Of a DNA stretch of 64,000 nt, positions 45,786 through 56,056 are shown piece after piece. The stretch's first letter is position 1. Each line of letters opens with the position of its first letter. The position numbers and the translations under genes are program-made. Below the pieces are notes generated by a model, which searched no databases, was not told the origin of the DNA, and saw only the letters and a program-made list of their open reading frames with translations. Location: the NCBI RefSeq assembly GCF_023078275.1, contig NC_062993.1, positions 7,811,252-7,875,251 of the forward strand. Reading direction: 5' to 3'. Origin of the DNA: Leguminivora glycinivorella. Its lineage: Eukaryota > Arthropoda > Insecta > Lepidoptera > Tortricidae.

Positions 45786-46289
45786 CCTTCGTCACATTAC
45801 ATGCAAAACCAATTATAGTCCCTATAGAACTTTTTGGTAGAATGACATTGCTGATGTTTGTAAACAAACATCTTCTGGAAAAACATCTTAAAGACATTTG
45901 GTGTGTTTAGCCTGGCTTAAAATAAAGAATTTTGTTGATAGTTTTATTTGCAAAAATCAAATATGTACATATTAAACTTTTTTGTAGAACATAAGATGGC
46001 TACTTTAACAAAATGTTTAAATGCAAAAAAACACTATACACCATTAAAAGGTTCTACTTGGCGGATAAAGCATAAAAGTTTATATTAAATATTCATATCA
46101 CATTCTGGCAGTTTATAATGCAACAAATTGACCATTAAGTAACTTTATGCGACAGCTATCTTTTGAATGCAGCGTCGTATCAATACATGGGTTTTAACAT
46201 ATTGTAGCCCTTGAAAACCTTATTCTATAGGTGCTAAAAACTCGATTTCGTCAAAAAGTCACTTAGTCGGTATTTGCATTAATGGGACG

Positions 46290-47433
46290 CATTCTAATAA
46301 ATATATACAGGCCTGATCGAGATGTAAATATATTCTTTGAAACGCTTAGTAAAATCTTACAAAAAATTAAGCCAAGAGATCGAAAGAAATGTATAGTTAT
46401 TGGAGGAGACTTTAATATAAATATGCTGATTAATTCAAAAATATCTCAAAATCTTGTGAATCTGATGGCCTCAGCCAATTTGACTTTAATTACAAAAGAA
46501 CCTACTAGAATTACAAGCAAAACATCGACATGTATTGATTTAATTTTTACAAATTCACTAAAAGACACTTCTGTAACAATTCAAGAACACGGAATATCAG
46601 ACCACAAAAGTGTATTATACAGGCAACAAATTCCTAACCCAATCAAAAAAACAAATAAGAAATGGTATAGTTTAAGGCGAATATTTAATGACAACGACAT
46701 TAATAGTTTTAAGGTCGCGTTACAAAATATAACATGGGGACAAATAATATCTCCGCGTAAGACTTTAAATGAAAACTATAATGATTTTGAGAACAAATTA
46801 CAAGAAACATTAAACAAGTGCATTCCAATAAAACGGGCGCGAGTGGGAAATAAAAATGAAAAATCGTGGCTGACTCCCGGGCTAAAGAAATCGTGTAAAC
46901 ACAAACGACAACTAAAAATATTAGTAAATCAGTCACAGAACGAAGTCTTACGAAAGCATCATAAAGCGTATTCAAAAATGCTTAAAAAATGTGTACTTCT
47001 ATCAAAAAGACTTCGTTTCATAGGCCAAATGACTAGATCATCGAATAAAATGAAAACAATGTGGAACGTTATCAAGGAAACAACGAACAAAGGAGAAAAT
47101 AACTTAAATATTAAAAACCTCACCCTAAATATTGAAAACCGGCTGACAGATTCTCCAGAGGAAATAGCAAATTCTTTTAATAAATACTTTGCCACAGTAG
47201 GAGATTCGTCATGTTTGCATGATAAACCTTGCGGTAGACCGACAAAAAATCCACCTATAAACTCTATGTATCTTAGCCCCGTAACGGAACGAGAGGTATC
47301 AAATATTATACAGAGCTTAAAAAATAAACGTAGCTATGGGATAGACGAAATACCGTCCACGTTAATTAAAACATGCAAAGAGGAGTTAGTACCGCCCTTA
47401 ACCGAATTAATTAATCGATCATTTAGCAAATAA
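46290..47433 (+). pseudogene. LINE ORF2 fragment 2: C-terminal endonuclease and start of RT
   Basis: 380 open codons. Endonuclease motifs continue the interrupted domain: NIYRPDRD, IGGDFNINM (catalytic GDFN), STCIDLIFTN and the final catalytic GISDHKSVL. After a linker of about 200 residues the first RT motif appears (SYGIDEIPSTLIKTC, then LINRSFSK). The native frame ends at 47427, where the palindromic insertion begins; the next codons to the stop at 47433 belong to the insertion. The apparent Met start is not native, because the domain begins upstream of the 3.0-kb insertion. Confidence 0.88.
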
Positions 47434-47851
47434 TCGATGGAATCAGGCGTTACTTTGCGGAAATCCATGTTAATCGTAAACTAGAACTTTCCTTTGCTAA
47501 TCCGCGAATAGATAACGTGCAAGTCAATCAGTGCTAACCTGTTATAATTACTTGCGTATTTTTTTACATGCAATTAATTTTCCCACCCTCCCACCGCAAA
47601 AATAAAAATAAATACGCAAATAAATATAACAACCCACCACCAAAAATACAAAACTCCAAACTAAGCTTGTGGAGTTTTGTATTTTTGGTGGTGGGTTGTT
47701 ATATTTATTTGCGTATTTATTTTTATTTTTGCGGTGGGAGGGTGGGAAAATTAATTGCATGTAAAAAAATACGCAAGTAATTATAACAGGTTAGCACTGA
47801 TTGACTTGCACGTTATCTATTCGCGGATTAGCAAAGGAAAGTTCTAGTTTA
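47428..47851. mobile_element. 424-bp insertion, mostly a perfect palindrome, with 12-bp target duplication
   Basis: cgatcatttagc is present on both sides (47416-47427 and 47852-47863), and removing the insert plus one copy restores the RT reading frame. The first about 45 bp (aaataatcgatggaatcagg, then tactttgcggaaatccat) are unique; the rest is the palindrome at 47473-47855. A 12-bp duplication fits target-primed (LINE/SINE-type) insertion better than a typical DNA transposon. No poly(A) is seen. Confidence 0.8.
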
Positions 47852-47855
47852 CGAT
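47473..47855. repeat. 383-bp palindrome, 186-bp perfect arms, 11-nt loop
   Basis: Arms 47473-47658 and 47670-47855 appear to be exact inverses around 47664, where the loop aactaagcttg contains a HindIII site. The two strands give nearly the same 70-codon open frame (47548-47760 minus, 47568-47780 plus), as expected from symmetry; neither is a gene. The last four bases of the right arm overlap the target duplication. Confidence 0.93.
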
Positions 47856-48619
47856 CATTTAGCGAAGGCAGTTTCCCGGAAAAACTCAAAATAGCTAAGA
47901 TAAGACCGATTTTCAAGAAAGGAGGAAAAAACACAGAACTCACGCAGTATAGACCAATAGCTCTATTACCGGCAATGTCAAAAATTTTCGAGAAAGCAAT
48001 GTCCACCCGCCTTTACAAGTACCTAGAAAAAAACAATATCTTTGACAAAAATCAATACGGTTTCAGGAAAAAACATACGACCACTCTAGCTGTATATAAC
48101 TATGTTCAAGCAATATTCGACCACATAAACAATAAGAGTTACGCCGTCGGTATCTTGCTTGACATGTCAAAAGCGTACGACAGAGTGCGCCACGATATAC
48201 TATTAGATAAATTATATAATTCCGGAATAAGGGGAAATGTCCACAAATGGTTTAAATCGTATTTAGAAAACCGTAAACAATATGTGCAAATAGACCATTA
48301 TAATGACGTCTTAAAAGAAGTGCAAACCATTAAATCGGAAATATGTTACGCCAGAGGTTCAATACCACAGGGTAGTGTATTGGGATGCATACTATTTCTG
48401 ATATACATAAATGAGCTGCCAAAATCATTAGACACAACCTGCGTAATGTTTGCGGATGACGTGTCTTTGATGTTCAACAGTTATGATAGCGGCCACTGTA
48501 ATGATAAATTAAAAAGCACACTCACGACAGTAGACAATTGGCTTGTGGATCATAATTTAGAAATAAATTTCAAAAAAACTAAAATTATTCAATTTCGTCC
48601 ACACCAAAAAATCCTTTAG
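47852..48619 (+). pseudogene. LINE ORF2 fragment 3: reverse transcriptase fingers and palm
   Basis: Resumes the RT with FPEKLKIAKIRPIFKKG, then YRPIALLPAMSKIFEK, NQYGFRKKHTT, the first catalytic Asp in LLDMSKAYDRV, RGSIPQGSVLGCILFLIYIN, and the YxDD-equivalent MFADDVSLMF with both catalytic Asp. It ends WLVDHNLEINFKKTK. A one-base loss in an A-run at about 48606-48611 shifts the frame and causes the stop at 48617. All RT active-site residues are present. The ATG/TTG frame start at 47801 lies in the inserted palindrome and is not native. Confidence 0.9.
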
Positions 48620-49287
48620 ACCTTAACCTAACATCAAGTAACGGACAAATAGAAGAAGTAGAACACTTTAATCTACTAGGTATCACAATAGACACGAACC
48701 TGAATTGGAAAATGCACATCATAAACACAAAGGCAAAATTAACAAGATTTACCTATGCGCTCGGAATTTTAAAGAGTAATACAAATTATGAAACGGCCCT
48801 ATCAGCATATTACGCTCACGCTTATGCCTGGCTCCGCTACGGAGTCATTTTGTGGGGAGCAAGCACAGATGCTGATGACCTGTTTATATTGCAGAAAAGG
48901 TGCCTGCGCATTCTCTTGAATATGTGGCAAGGAGAAACATGCAAGCCCTATTTCAAAGAGCATAAATTACTCACTCTTCCATCCATTTATATTTTGGAGG
49001 TTGGCATATTCGTTAGGGACAACATGCACTTTTTCCGCCAAATTAAAGATGCGCCCTATAGAAGAATGGTAACTCGACATGAGAATAGACTAGGCCTACC
49101 AAAATCAAATTTAACTATGCACAGTAACAGTCCATATGTTAGATTTATAAAAATTTATAATAAAATTCCTGAAAGAATAAAAGCTGAGACAAAAGTCCAT
49201 CTATTCAAACGTAAATTTAAAAACCTGCTTACAGAAAAGGCCTATTACAAAATAAACGACTTTTTAAATGATAATAATTTGACATAA
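48604..49287 (+). pseudogene. LINE ORF2 fragment 4: RT thumb and C-terminus
   Basis: The frame after the one-base shift reads NPLDLNLTSSNGQIEEVEHF, then LLGITIDTNLNWKMHI (the usual post-palm motif), YGVILWGAS, LQKRCLRILLNM, IYILEVGIFVRDN and a C-terminal FKRKFKNLLTEKAYY before the stop at 49285-49287. There is no RNase H or CCHC finger, which fits the CR1/L2-like group. The 3' UTR of about 260 bp and a tandem atgactaa tail follow. Confidence 0.88.
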
Positions 49288-49800
49288 AATATAGGTTAGA
49301 TGTAAGTGACAACGTGAATTCAATGTTTCTATAATTAAATTGATGTATAACCTAAATTATAAATATCTAATGTGACTGAATGTATAATACTAGAACTGTT
49401 AATAAATATACCTATGCATGTATAATTAGTAAAATTCAATAACATAATGTATGACATTGCAATGCCCTGCCAGGGCCCATATGACTCTGAATGTACCTAG
49501 TTGTTAAGATCTGTACTACACTATGGTTGCAATAAATAAATGACTAAATGACTAAAGGTGTAGATAATACTTGTAAAACAAAAGTTAATAAAAAATATTG
49601 ATTGGGTTTTGAAGCGTTTGAATTTGAGTTTAACAAAGAGTTAGATATTTTAATGACGTCATAAGTTACTATGTAAGTACTTCCATAATTTTTGTGGTCG
49701 CCATATTATATACGTATTTGTATTAAGGACACCATACGGAACTTATTTAGCTATCAGTGAAGTCATTCATCGCAATGTGACCTAAATCTTAATCCTGATT

Positions 49801-50044
49801 TGACACCTTACCACACCTCGGACACTGGCGATCAAATAAATATATTGAAAGAGGCGCGTTCCTAGCACACAGTCTTAGCTCGTGTAGGTGAACGCGTACT
49901 ATGCTTGTATGAGTGAAATATGACAGGTCGACAGTTCGTGATTTTGACAAGCGGTAACTGTGAGGTAACCGAGATGGGGTGGGCGGCACTTTCAGCGGGG
50001 AACGGGAGTGGCCATACTGTACGATAGTACTCTTTATTATACTG
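49801..50044 (+). repeat. dispersed ~235-bp repeat (cacacctcggacactggcga), copy 2
   Basis: Same orientation and blocks as 32113-32345, with a small insertion (gtgaacgcgtac) near 49888. Adjacent sequence to about 50180 ends in aataaac followed by an A/T-rich tail, so the insertion may extend that far. The shared unit encodes nothing recognisable; frames on the minus strand are chance. Confidence 0.75.
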
Positions 50045-50210
50045 TGACCTTACTATAAGGTGAATCGATAATAAAAGGCACCTCATCCACGGGACAGGCA
50101 TTCTGCCCACAGACTGCCTAAGTGTGGAGGTCAGTGTAATTGTATACTTGACTGTATTTTCTTGGAAATAAACAAATTTTATTTTTATTTATTTTACATA
50201 AAATTTCGAA

Positions 50211-50423
50211 TGTTTTTTTTTTATATTATAGGACATCTTTACACAGATTGACTGAGTCCCACGGTAAGCTCAAGAAGGCTTGTGTTGCAATACATAGAAA
50301 ACATCCATGACTCAGGAACAAATATATGCGTTCATCACACAAATAAATACCCTTACCGGGATTCGAACCCGGGACCACGGCGCAGCAGGCAGGGTCACTA
50401 CGCGCTAGGCCAGACCGGTCGTA
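50211..50423 (-). mobile_element. tRNA-derived SINE, minus strand
   Basis: On the minus strand it starts gaccggtctggcctagcgcg (diverged A box), has a perfect B box (ggttcgaatcc, 50359-50369), a ggtaagggtatttatttgtg body and the 3' end gtaaagatgtcctataatat. Closest to the copy at 59007-59248. Confidence 0.85.
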
Positions 50424-50805
50424 TAATTACGAACATTGATTTAATTATAATCTACCCAACCAGTAGACGACATTCGAAAAACTGCGAGGCACCTCTGGAG
50501 ACTAGACTTAGCCCAGGACCGGGATAAGTGGCAAACGAAGGGAGGCCTATGAGCATATAATTATGCTCAGCAATAAGCGTTTAACATGTGGAAATTCACA
50601 TGAATCCTGGTAAAATTGTCGCAAGCAATAAGGTCCATCTTGCTACGGAAAGTCACAAATATGTCATTGACATGAATATTATGAATATGATATGGAATAT
50701 ACATTCAGAACTATAGGACACATGTCCACAAGTGCGGTTTATTTTGAAGTCATAAGACATTAAAATGGCTATTGGTTGCGCATTTATGAGACTGGTGGTA
50801 TGTTG
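50424..50805. other. non-coding, no recognised feature
   Basis: The plus-strand frame at 50282-50527 is the inverse SINE and carries no gene. Confidence 0.45.
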
Positions 50806-51300
50806 TATACAGGGTGTTTTAAATGTCTAATTTTTATATCATAACCCCTATTGTTTATTTATTCTAGGTTATATAACAAAATAAACAAAATATGTAATCA
50901 ATAGTATTATTAATAAAAAAAGGTTTTATTTGATTTTGTTCATTAAACAAAATATTATCCGATTAGGAACTGTGTAGGCAACAGACATTAATAAATTAAT
51001 ACTTAGAAATTCATTTCTATGTAAAAATATAGGAAATACCCAAGGCAAACAAGCCTACATTATACCTGCATATAAAACTTATCAATTCAGTTTTCCTAGT
51101 TTATTCCTAACGTACCTATTTTTACACACAATAATTTCATTCTAAAACACAATAAAATTAATTTACTTCCGATTCAATAAAGTTACAATTATTAACGGTT
51201 TTTTCGACTGCATTAATATCGATTCAGCAACATAAAACTCCAAATCGACAGCATTTACAATCAATTACTCAGCGAATCGCACCCTGTATAATACACCCTG
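50806..51300. repeat. possible TIR element (tatacagggtg ends)
   Basis: tatacagggtgttt at about 50807 faces gcaccctgtata at 51277-51290 with about 480 bp between, followed by a second caccctgtata. Termini are short (11 bp). The interior is AT-rich with no ORF. The same tacagggtg start occurs at 22364. Confidence 0.45.
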
Positions 51301-54248
51301 TATAACATAATGGCGGGTGCTTTTTGCCTTTCATAATAGGGGTAATATAACCAGCCTGACACCTTGCAGGATTATTCCAATGCACAGCCAAGTTGCAGCG
51401 GGCCGTACCAGTGTAAACATAATGTACGGTTAGGTAATGTTTGTACGGATGAACAGGTCTTGTTACGTTGGAGATTGTTTGTGCGTGAATAGGAACATTT
51501 GGACCTCACAGGTTGCATTGTTAGAATTACTTGAGATGAAGATTTAAAAAATGATAATGCATTTTCAATCTTAAAACTTGGATTTTATGTTCCATAGTTG
51601 AATATATGATGTGGCATTTTGAAATGGGATAATTTTAGATAATTTAAGCCATATTTGTGAGATATTAAATCCGCCGACACCGAAGGTGAGCTTTGATTGC
51701 GTTTTTTTTTCTTTTTTTATGGCCAAGCTAGTTGATCATCTATTTTATTGAGTGCTAGTCCAATTTTGGTGAATTTGTTTTGGTACTTTCGCTCAATTTA
51801 TTATCTTTTGGTATGTTAGTAAACTATTTTGCAGATAAAAAAGTTTAAAATTTACTTTACGTCCCTCGAGTCTACGTTTACGACGACAGTTTGGTTCTTT
51901 TTTGTCAAGAAAGTGTTTTTTTGTGAACTGGGAATGACTAGAAAAACAAAAAATAGAAGCTTTATTTAATTTATTAATTAAAATGGATACCTACGGCTAG
52001 TCATAAACTTAAATCATTTTTGAGAAGATAGTCAAGGATCCGGATGTAAAATTTAGTCACCTCATAAAAACTAGTTTTCTCCTGATTTACTAATACAAAA
52101 GGTACAACAAATTAATGCCTGTTTTCACACGTTTCACAGCGGGATATAAAATATCCTGCTCTCGAGCTAATGATGCTATCAAACACCTCTAATGTCCAGG
52201 GATGTTAAAAAAAGTTATTTCCGTTAAGAGAACGAGAAATTGCTTCCTCAATCAGACCGCGCAATGACAAATGACTAACGTGTTAATCTAGCATATGGGG
52301 CATAGACGCCTTTCCTTTTATATTGCTCTAATTTAGAACAGCCCGTGATGTCTTCTTTTGTCCGAGCAACAAAGGCCTTTTTTGCAACCCGTACAACATT
52401 GTTATTTTTTCGGGATGACGTGCGTAACTTTGAGCTCATTGATTTGGTGTTATTTTATTAAGTGGTTAATTTTTATGAATGCCGCCCGTTACGAGTTTAA
52501 ATGACCATTAATTTAAAATGCATTTGGGGTGAATTAGTGGGCTTATTATTTTTGGTTTTGTATAAATTTATCTTCATTTGGGCGGCAATGAGGGATACTC
52601 GGAAGCTCAAATTAATGGTGTTACAGCTATCAGTTGTGTTGTTAATGACAGTTCTTAAAAATTAACGAACTATTCTATGAAACAGGTATTTTTATAATTC
52701 CATATAAGTATTAAAACCACATTTTCTATTAAGTACAAAGAATCAACTATCGAATATTGATGGTATCACACTCAAATATGACAATTAAAACACGTTTTTG
52801 CACTCATCAACAAATAATGACAGTCATTGACTACAATTTCGTCCGCATAAACATCGATGACATTAAAAAATGTCCGAAATTGCCGCTCGGGGTACCGCCA
52901 TCTTTCAATTACGTTGCCGCCCTGTAATCAGGACGTAATCACCTATTCCGGACGGAGCATTAAACGTGTTAGTTTTTTCATGTTTGGTAATCAATAATAT
53001 CTTCATTGCAATTTTCAACGTGGGTTAGAAAGTGGTAGCAGCAAGAGAGCAATGAAGGAAATGTTTGTAAAAAAAATATATATTTTCGTATAGGTAAGTA
53101 CTACATGCTTACACGAAACAAAGATACCGTTTTCAAAAATTTATTTTTTTAGGTGAGGAAACTTTATTTCTGTGTTACTACTTTTTATATCACCTATATA
53201 TTGCCGCCGACGGTCGCTACTAAAATGTAAAAATAATGTTGTGTTTGGTTGAAATATGTACATATCTCAAATTTCCTCCTTTAATTAATAAAATATTATC
53301 TATATTCGCTCAAATGTAGAGACTGTACTTTCTGCTTAGTTACTTAGGTATAAATATTAGCCATTCATTTACCACTACTTTGCGAAATCCATATTCAATA
53401 TGAGTATCTATTACTCACGACTCTCTCGAGTCACACATTACTAATCTGTGGTTATCGATGCAGAGGAAATGAGAATCGATTAGAAATCAATACATTACTT
53501 GCATGCAATAAATGCATTCTACTAGTGATATTTATTAGCTACGTTATTGCATATTTGTCAGACTGGTATTACCTTGTGAATTTCTCACTTTCAATAATAT
53601 GAGCAATAGGCAGAATTACTATACATAAATAATAGGTATTTACTTATTAGTCAGAATTGGTTTATGTAGATACTAATATAAATAATAGGCAAAATTGCAT
53701 TTCGACTTGGGTAGAGATAGCTTTTTATATGCTTCCAATTTATACATATTCCATTTAGGTTTGAAAGGATCTTAATATATTGTATTGCGACTAATAGGGC
53801 ATTGTAGAAATACCTTTAATGCTAAAAATATCAAATTTACTTATATTCCTATTATATATATAATTAAAATTATTGGGTAGGCAGGTACCTATTTAGATTT
53901 AATTTTTTTTTTCTAAATTTATGTTTACTAAAACAAAATTTAGAGAAGTGCTGTAATAAGTAAATATAACCCGTATTAGGTAAATGAACAACCTAAGTAT
54001 ATGATACCATTCTGAAGTGTTTATTGAAATAATTTCCCATTAAGTAAGAATTATTAAAATTATTTTTACATTTCTGACAGGATTTTTGCATCGCCCTAGG
54101 TGACGGTGGAAATAAATATTATAAAATAGCATCTGAAGTATGTAAATAATTTAATAAATAATGAATATAAATCAGCATAACTCTCCGTCTCGGGCCGTAG
54201 ATCGGATCGGGTCAATTAATCGCGAATGGGCCAAATTAGAGCAATTAG
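51301..54248. other. mostly unique non-coding; candidate regulatory stretch 52140-52980
   Basis: Few repeats. Around 52430-52640 there are several TAAT-core homeodomain-type motifs (ccattaattt) and one ttaagtgg NK2-type site at 52458-52465; the block cggacggagcattaaacg lies at 52952. These motifs are short and could be chance. No coding exon with splice sites was found. Confidence 0.35.
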
Positions 54249-54372
54249 TAGCGCCGGTCCCGTGCTGGTTGTTTTGTTCCGGGGCTATTTCTGACCGGCT
54301 TTTATTTAGACATCTTATACTGCTCGTGTATGGTTGCCTGGTACTTGTAGAAACATAATTAGGGAGTTATTT
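54249..54372 (+). repeat. 124-bp direct repeat, copy 1
   Basis: Same length and about 92 percent identical by eye to 54478-54601, with no indels. It starts tagcgccggtcccgtgct and ends cataattagggagttattt. Confidence 0.85.
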
Positions 54373-54477
54373 GTATTGGTAAGATGTTTTTTCGTGATAG
54401 TGATGTAATTTTTTACACGATTATTTGTTTCTAATGTTTTTGCATCATTTTTGTTGGTTTTTCTTTAGACTGATGGT

Positions 54478-54601
54478 TAGCGCCGGTCCCGTGCTATTTG
54501 TTTTGTTTCGGGGCTATTTCGGACCTACTTTTATTTACAAATCTTATACTGCTCGTGTATGGTTGCCTGGTACTTGTAGGATCATAATTAGGGAGTTATT
54601 T
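54478..54601 (+). repeat. 124-bp direct repeat, copy 2
   Basis: Partner of 54249-54372 at a 229-bp period. The block cttatactgctcgtgtatgg, with the following ttgcctggtacttgtag, is identical in both. The frames 54161-54358 and 54425-54610 read through these copies but are not homologous to any protein I know. Confidence 0.85.
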
Positions 54602-55833
54602 ATATATTAGATTCATAGTATGTATGTTTTTTTTTCAGTAAAATTTTTGGCATGGTTCTGATCTAAAAGTCTTCAAAATATAATCTTGAGTAATTTTTAC
54701 TTGTCTGTCCAGCTCCATGGTAAGCAAACTAATTTGTGTTAGACTTTATTTTTAAATTTATAACATGGATTTTCCTGTTATAAATTCATAAATTATATAT
54801 ATTTTACACTTATTAAAAAACAAAACAGGTTTATCTCAGCGTAGTAATTAAAAATTGTGATACTTAAACTACTTTATTTAAATGAAAAAAAAGTTATTAC
54901 ATTTTAATTCAATGTGTAATTGACGAACTTGATAACATGAAGGCGCAAAAATTTGAAGCGGTGTCCTAGACTACACGAAAATTCTAGTAGTCTAGTAGGT
55001 ACCTACAGTATTCTAGTAACAGTACAGGTACTCGTACATAATCGGACTTTTTGTTTAGTGGAAATTTTTGTTTTAATCTTACGTACTAGGTAATTGAACA
55101 TGTTTTGTACTTTACTGTACCTACGTTTTGTTTAACAAGGTACCTATTTTAAACCTGTCTATTTAGAATCCGGCTACATCGTCAATCATAGTAAGTTGTA
55201 GGTACCTACTAAAATAAAAATAATCTCAAGTGGCCGGGAACAGGGTATCATAAAACATAGTAAGATTAGTATTTAAGTAAGTTGTACGCTATGTGTGTTT
55301 GTGTGTTCAAGTCGTCCGCCATAGTTTAAGTAGGTAGGTACCTAATATAATAGAAGAAAAGGTTACGTCAAGGTACGTTTTCTGTACAGATGGTGCTTTT
55401 TTTACGCACTAGTGCGAGAAGTGGTTAATTTCTTGTCAGGTCGAAACTTCGGAGGGCCATCTGTACTGAAAAACGTCGTACGATACACGTGAAGGAAATT
55501 CGTACTTCTTCTTTTTCGCACTTGTATTGTAATGTTCAATTATGACAGAGAAATAGGAGGCCAAAGTAAGACTGGTTCTATATAGTTTCAAGCAAAAAAA
55601 CTACTAAGAAATATATGATCCTGTAAGCAAGTAATTTAAATTTGAGCTGTCGGAAAATCTTTTTCCTAAACAATTGCAACAAAGCGAATAAAACGAAAAA
55701 GGAAAAATCCTGACACTAACGTACACCCAACGATTCTTATTAGAGGTAGGTATTAAGTTTTGGAGATTTTCGGGAAAGCTTAATTCGTATTTGGCTTATT
55801 AGCATGAACACCTTAAAAAAGATGTGAAAGAGC
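54602..55833. other. non-coding; GTACC-rich
   Basis: Contains clusters of gtaggtacctac-like palindromic motifs (near 54998, 55138, 55198 and 55330) and an inverted pair near 55376-55480 (ttttctgtacagatggtgct against agggccatctgtactgaaaa). No gene. Confidence 0.45.
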
Positions 55834-56043
55834 ACCACAGGATTTAGATAGAAGAAACAAGTTCATCTATTTGTACGCCGGCCGAGAGTGTCAGATTTTT
55901 AATGGTCTTGTTGACTTCAACTTACAAAAATTGACGCCAAGATTGAAGATGCGATTAAAGACGGACAACTCAGTGGATTTTACTGAGTTAATTTGACTCG
56001 CTAAGTAGATACGTTTGATTGATCGTATATATGACATCAGTGA
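55834..56043 (+). repeat. dispersed repeat, uninterrupted copy, next to a splice donor
   Basis: Uninterrupted counterpart of 6125-6995. The sequence acttacaaaaattgacgcc at about 55920-55938 is the empty site for the 538-bp element. The copy ends about 10 bp inside the intron from the donor of the 56055-56565 exon. Confidence 0.75.
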
Positions 56044-56050
56044 AGAGCAC

Positions 56051-56056
56051 TTACCT
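56051..56056 (-). other. splice donor of the homeobox exon
   Basis: On the minus strand the junction reads ATGGAG|GTAAGTGC, a strong match to the U1 donor consensus. The frame runs on after it only into repeat-derived sequence. Confidence 0.75.

Larger units (their letters stand above)
43282..46289. mobile_element. 3.0-kb TIR composite inserted in LINE endonuclease
   Basis: Outer ends cgtccccttactgcaaatac and the inverse of cgtcccattaatgcaaatac (right end at about 46289). Imperfect flanking direct repeats (atcataat, attctaat) may be an 8-bp target duplication. A third, internal terminus (catagtcggtatttgcagta) lies at about 45740-45770 and forms with the left end a long inverted repeat (about 280 bp). 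No transposase is recognisable. The interior carries a MITE scrap (45170-45290), a ccgacttcaaaaaaagg scrap (45404) and an unexplained frame at 44386-44574. Family not assigned. Confidence 0.75.
41700..49556 (+). mobile_element. nearly complete CR1-like LINE, interrupted by two insertions
   Basis: ORF1 (41746-42960) is followed with overlap or near-contact by ORF2 pieces at 42941-43281, 46290-47433, 47852-48619 and 48604-49287. Without the insertions at 43282-46289 and 47428-47851 the element would be about 4.4 kb from ORF1 to the tail. The 3' UTR ends in a short tandem (atgactaa) repeat near 49536-49553 instead of poly(A), as in CR1-type and related elements. No RNase H is present. The exact 5' end is not determined. 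Only one frameshift besides the insertions suggests a fairly young copy. Confidence 0.85.

Noticed and set aside
47548..47780. Two near-identical 70-codon frames on opposite strands
   Set aside because: They are the same sequence read from the two arms of the palindrome, not a gene pair.
1..55833. Homeobox exon for the candidate ladybird gene on the minus strand
   Set aside because: I looked for the inverse of the WFQNRRAK and LYQKYLSP coding regions and saw none. It is probably outside the window.
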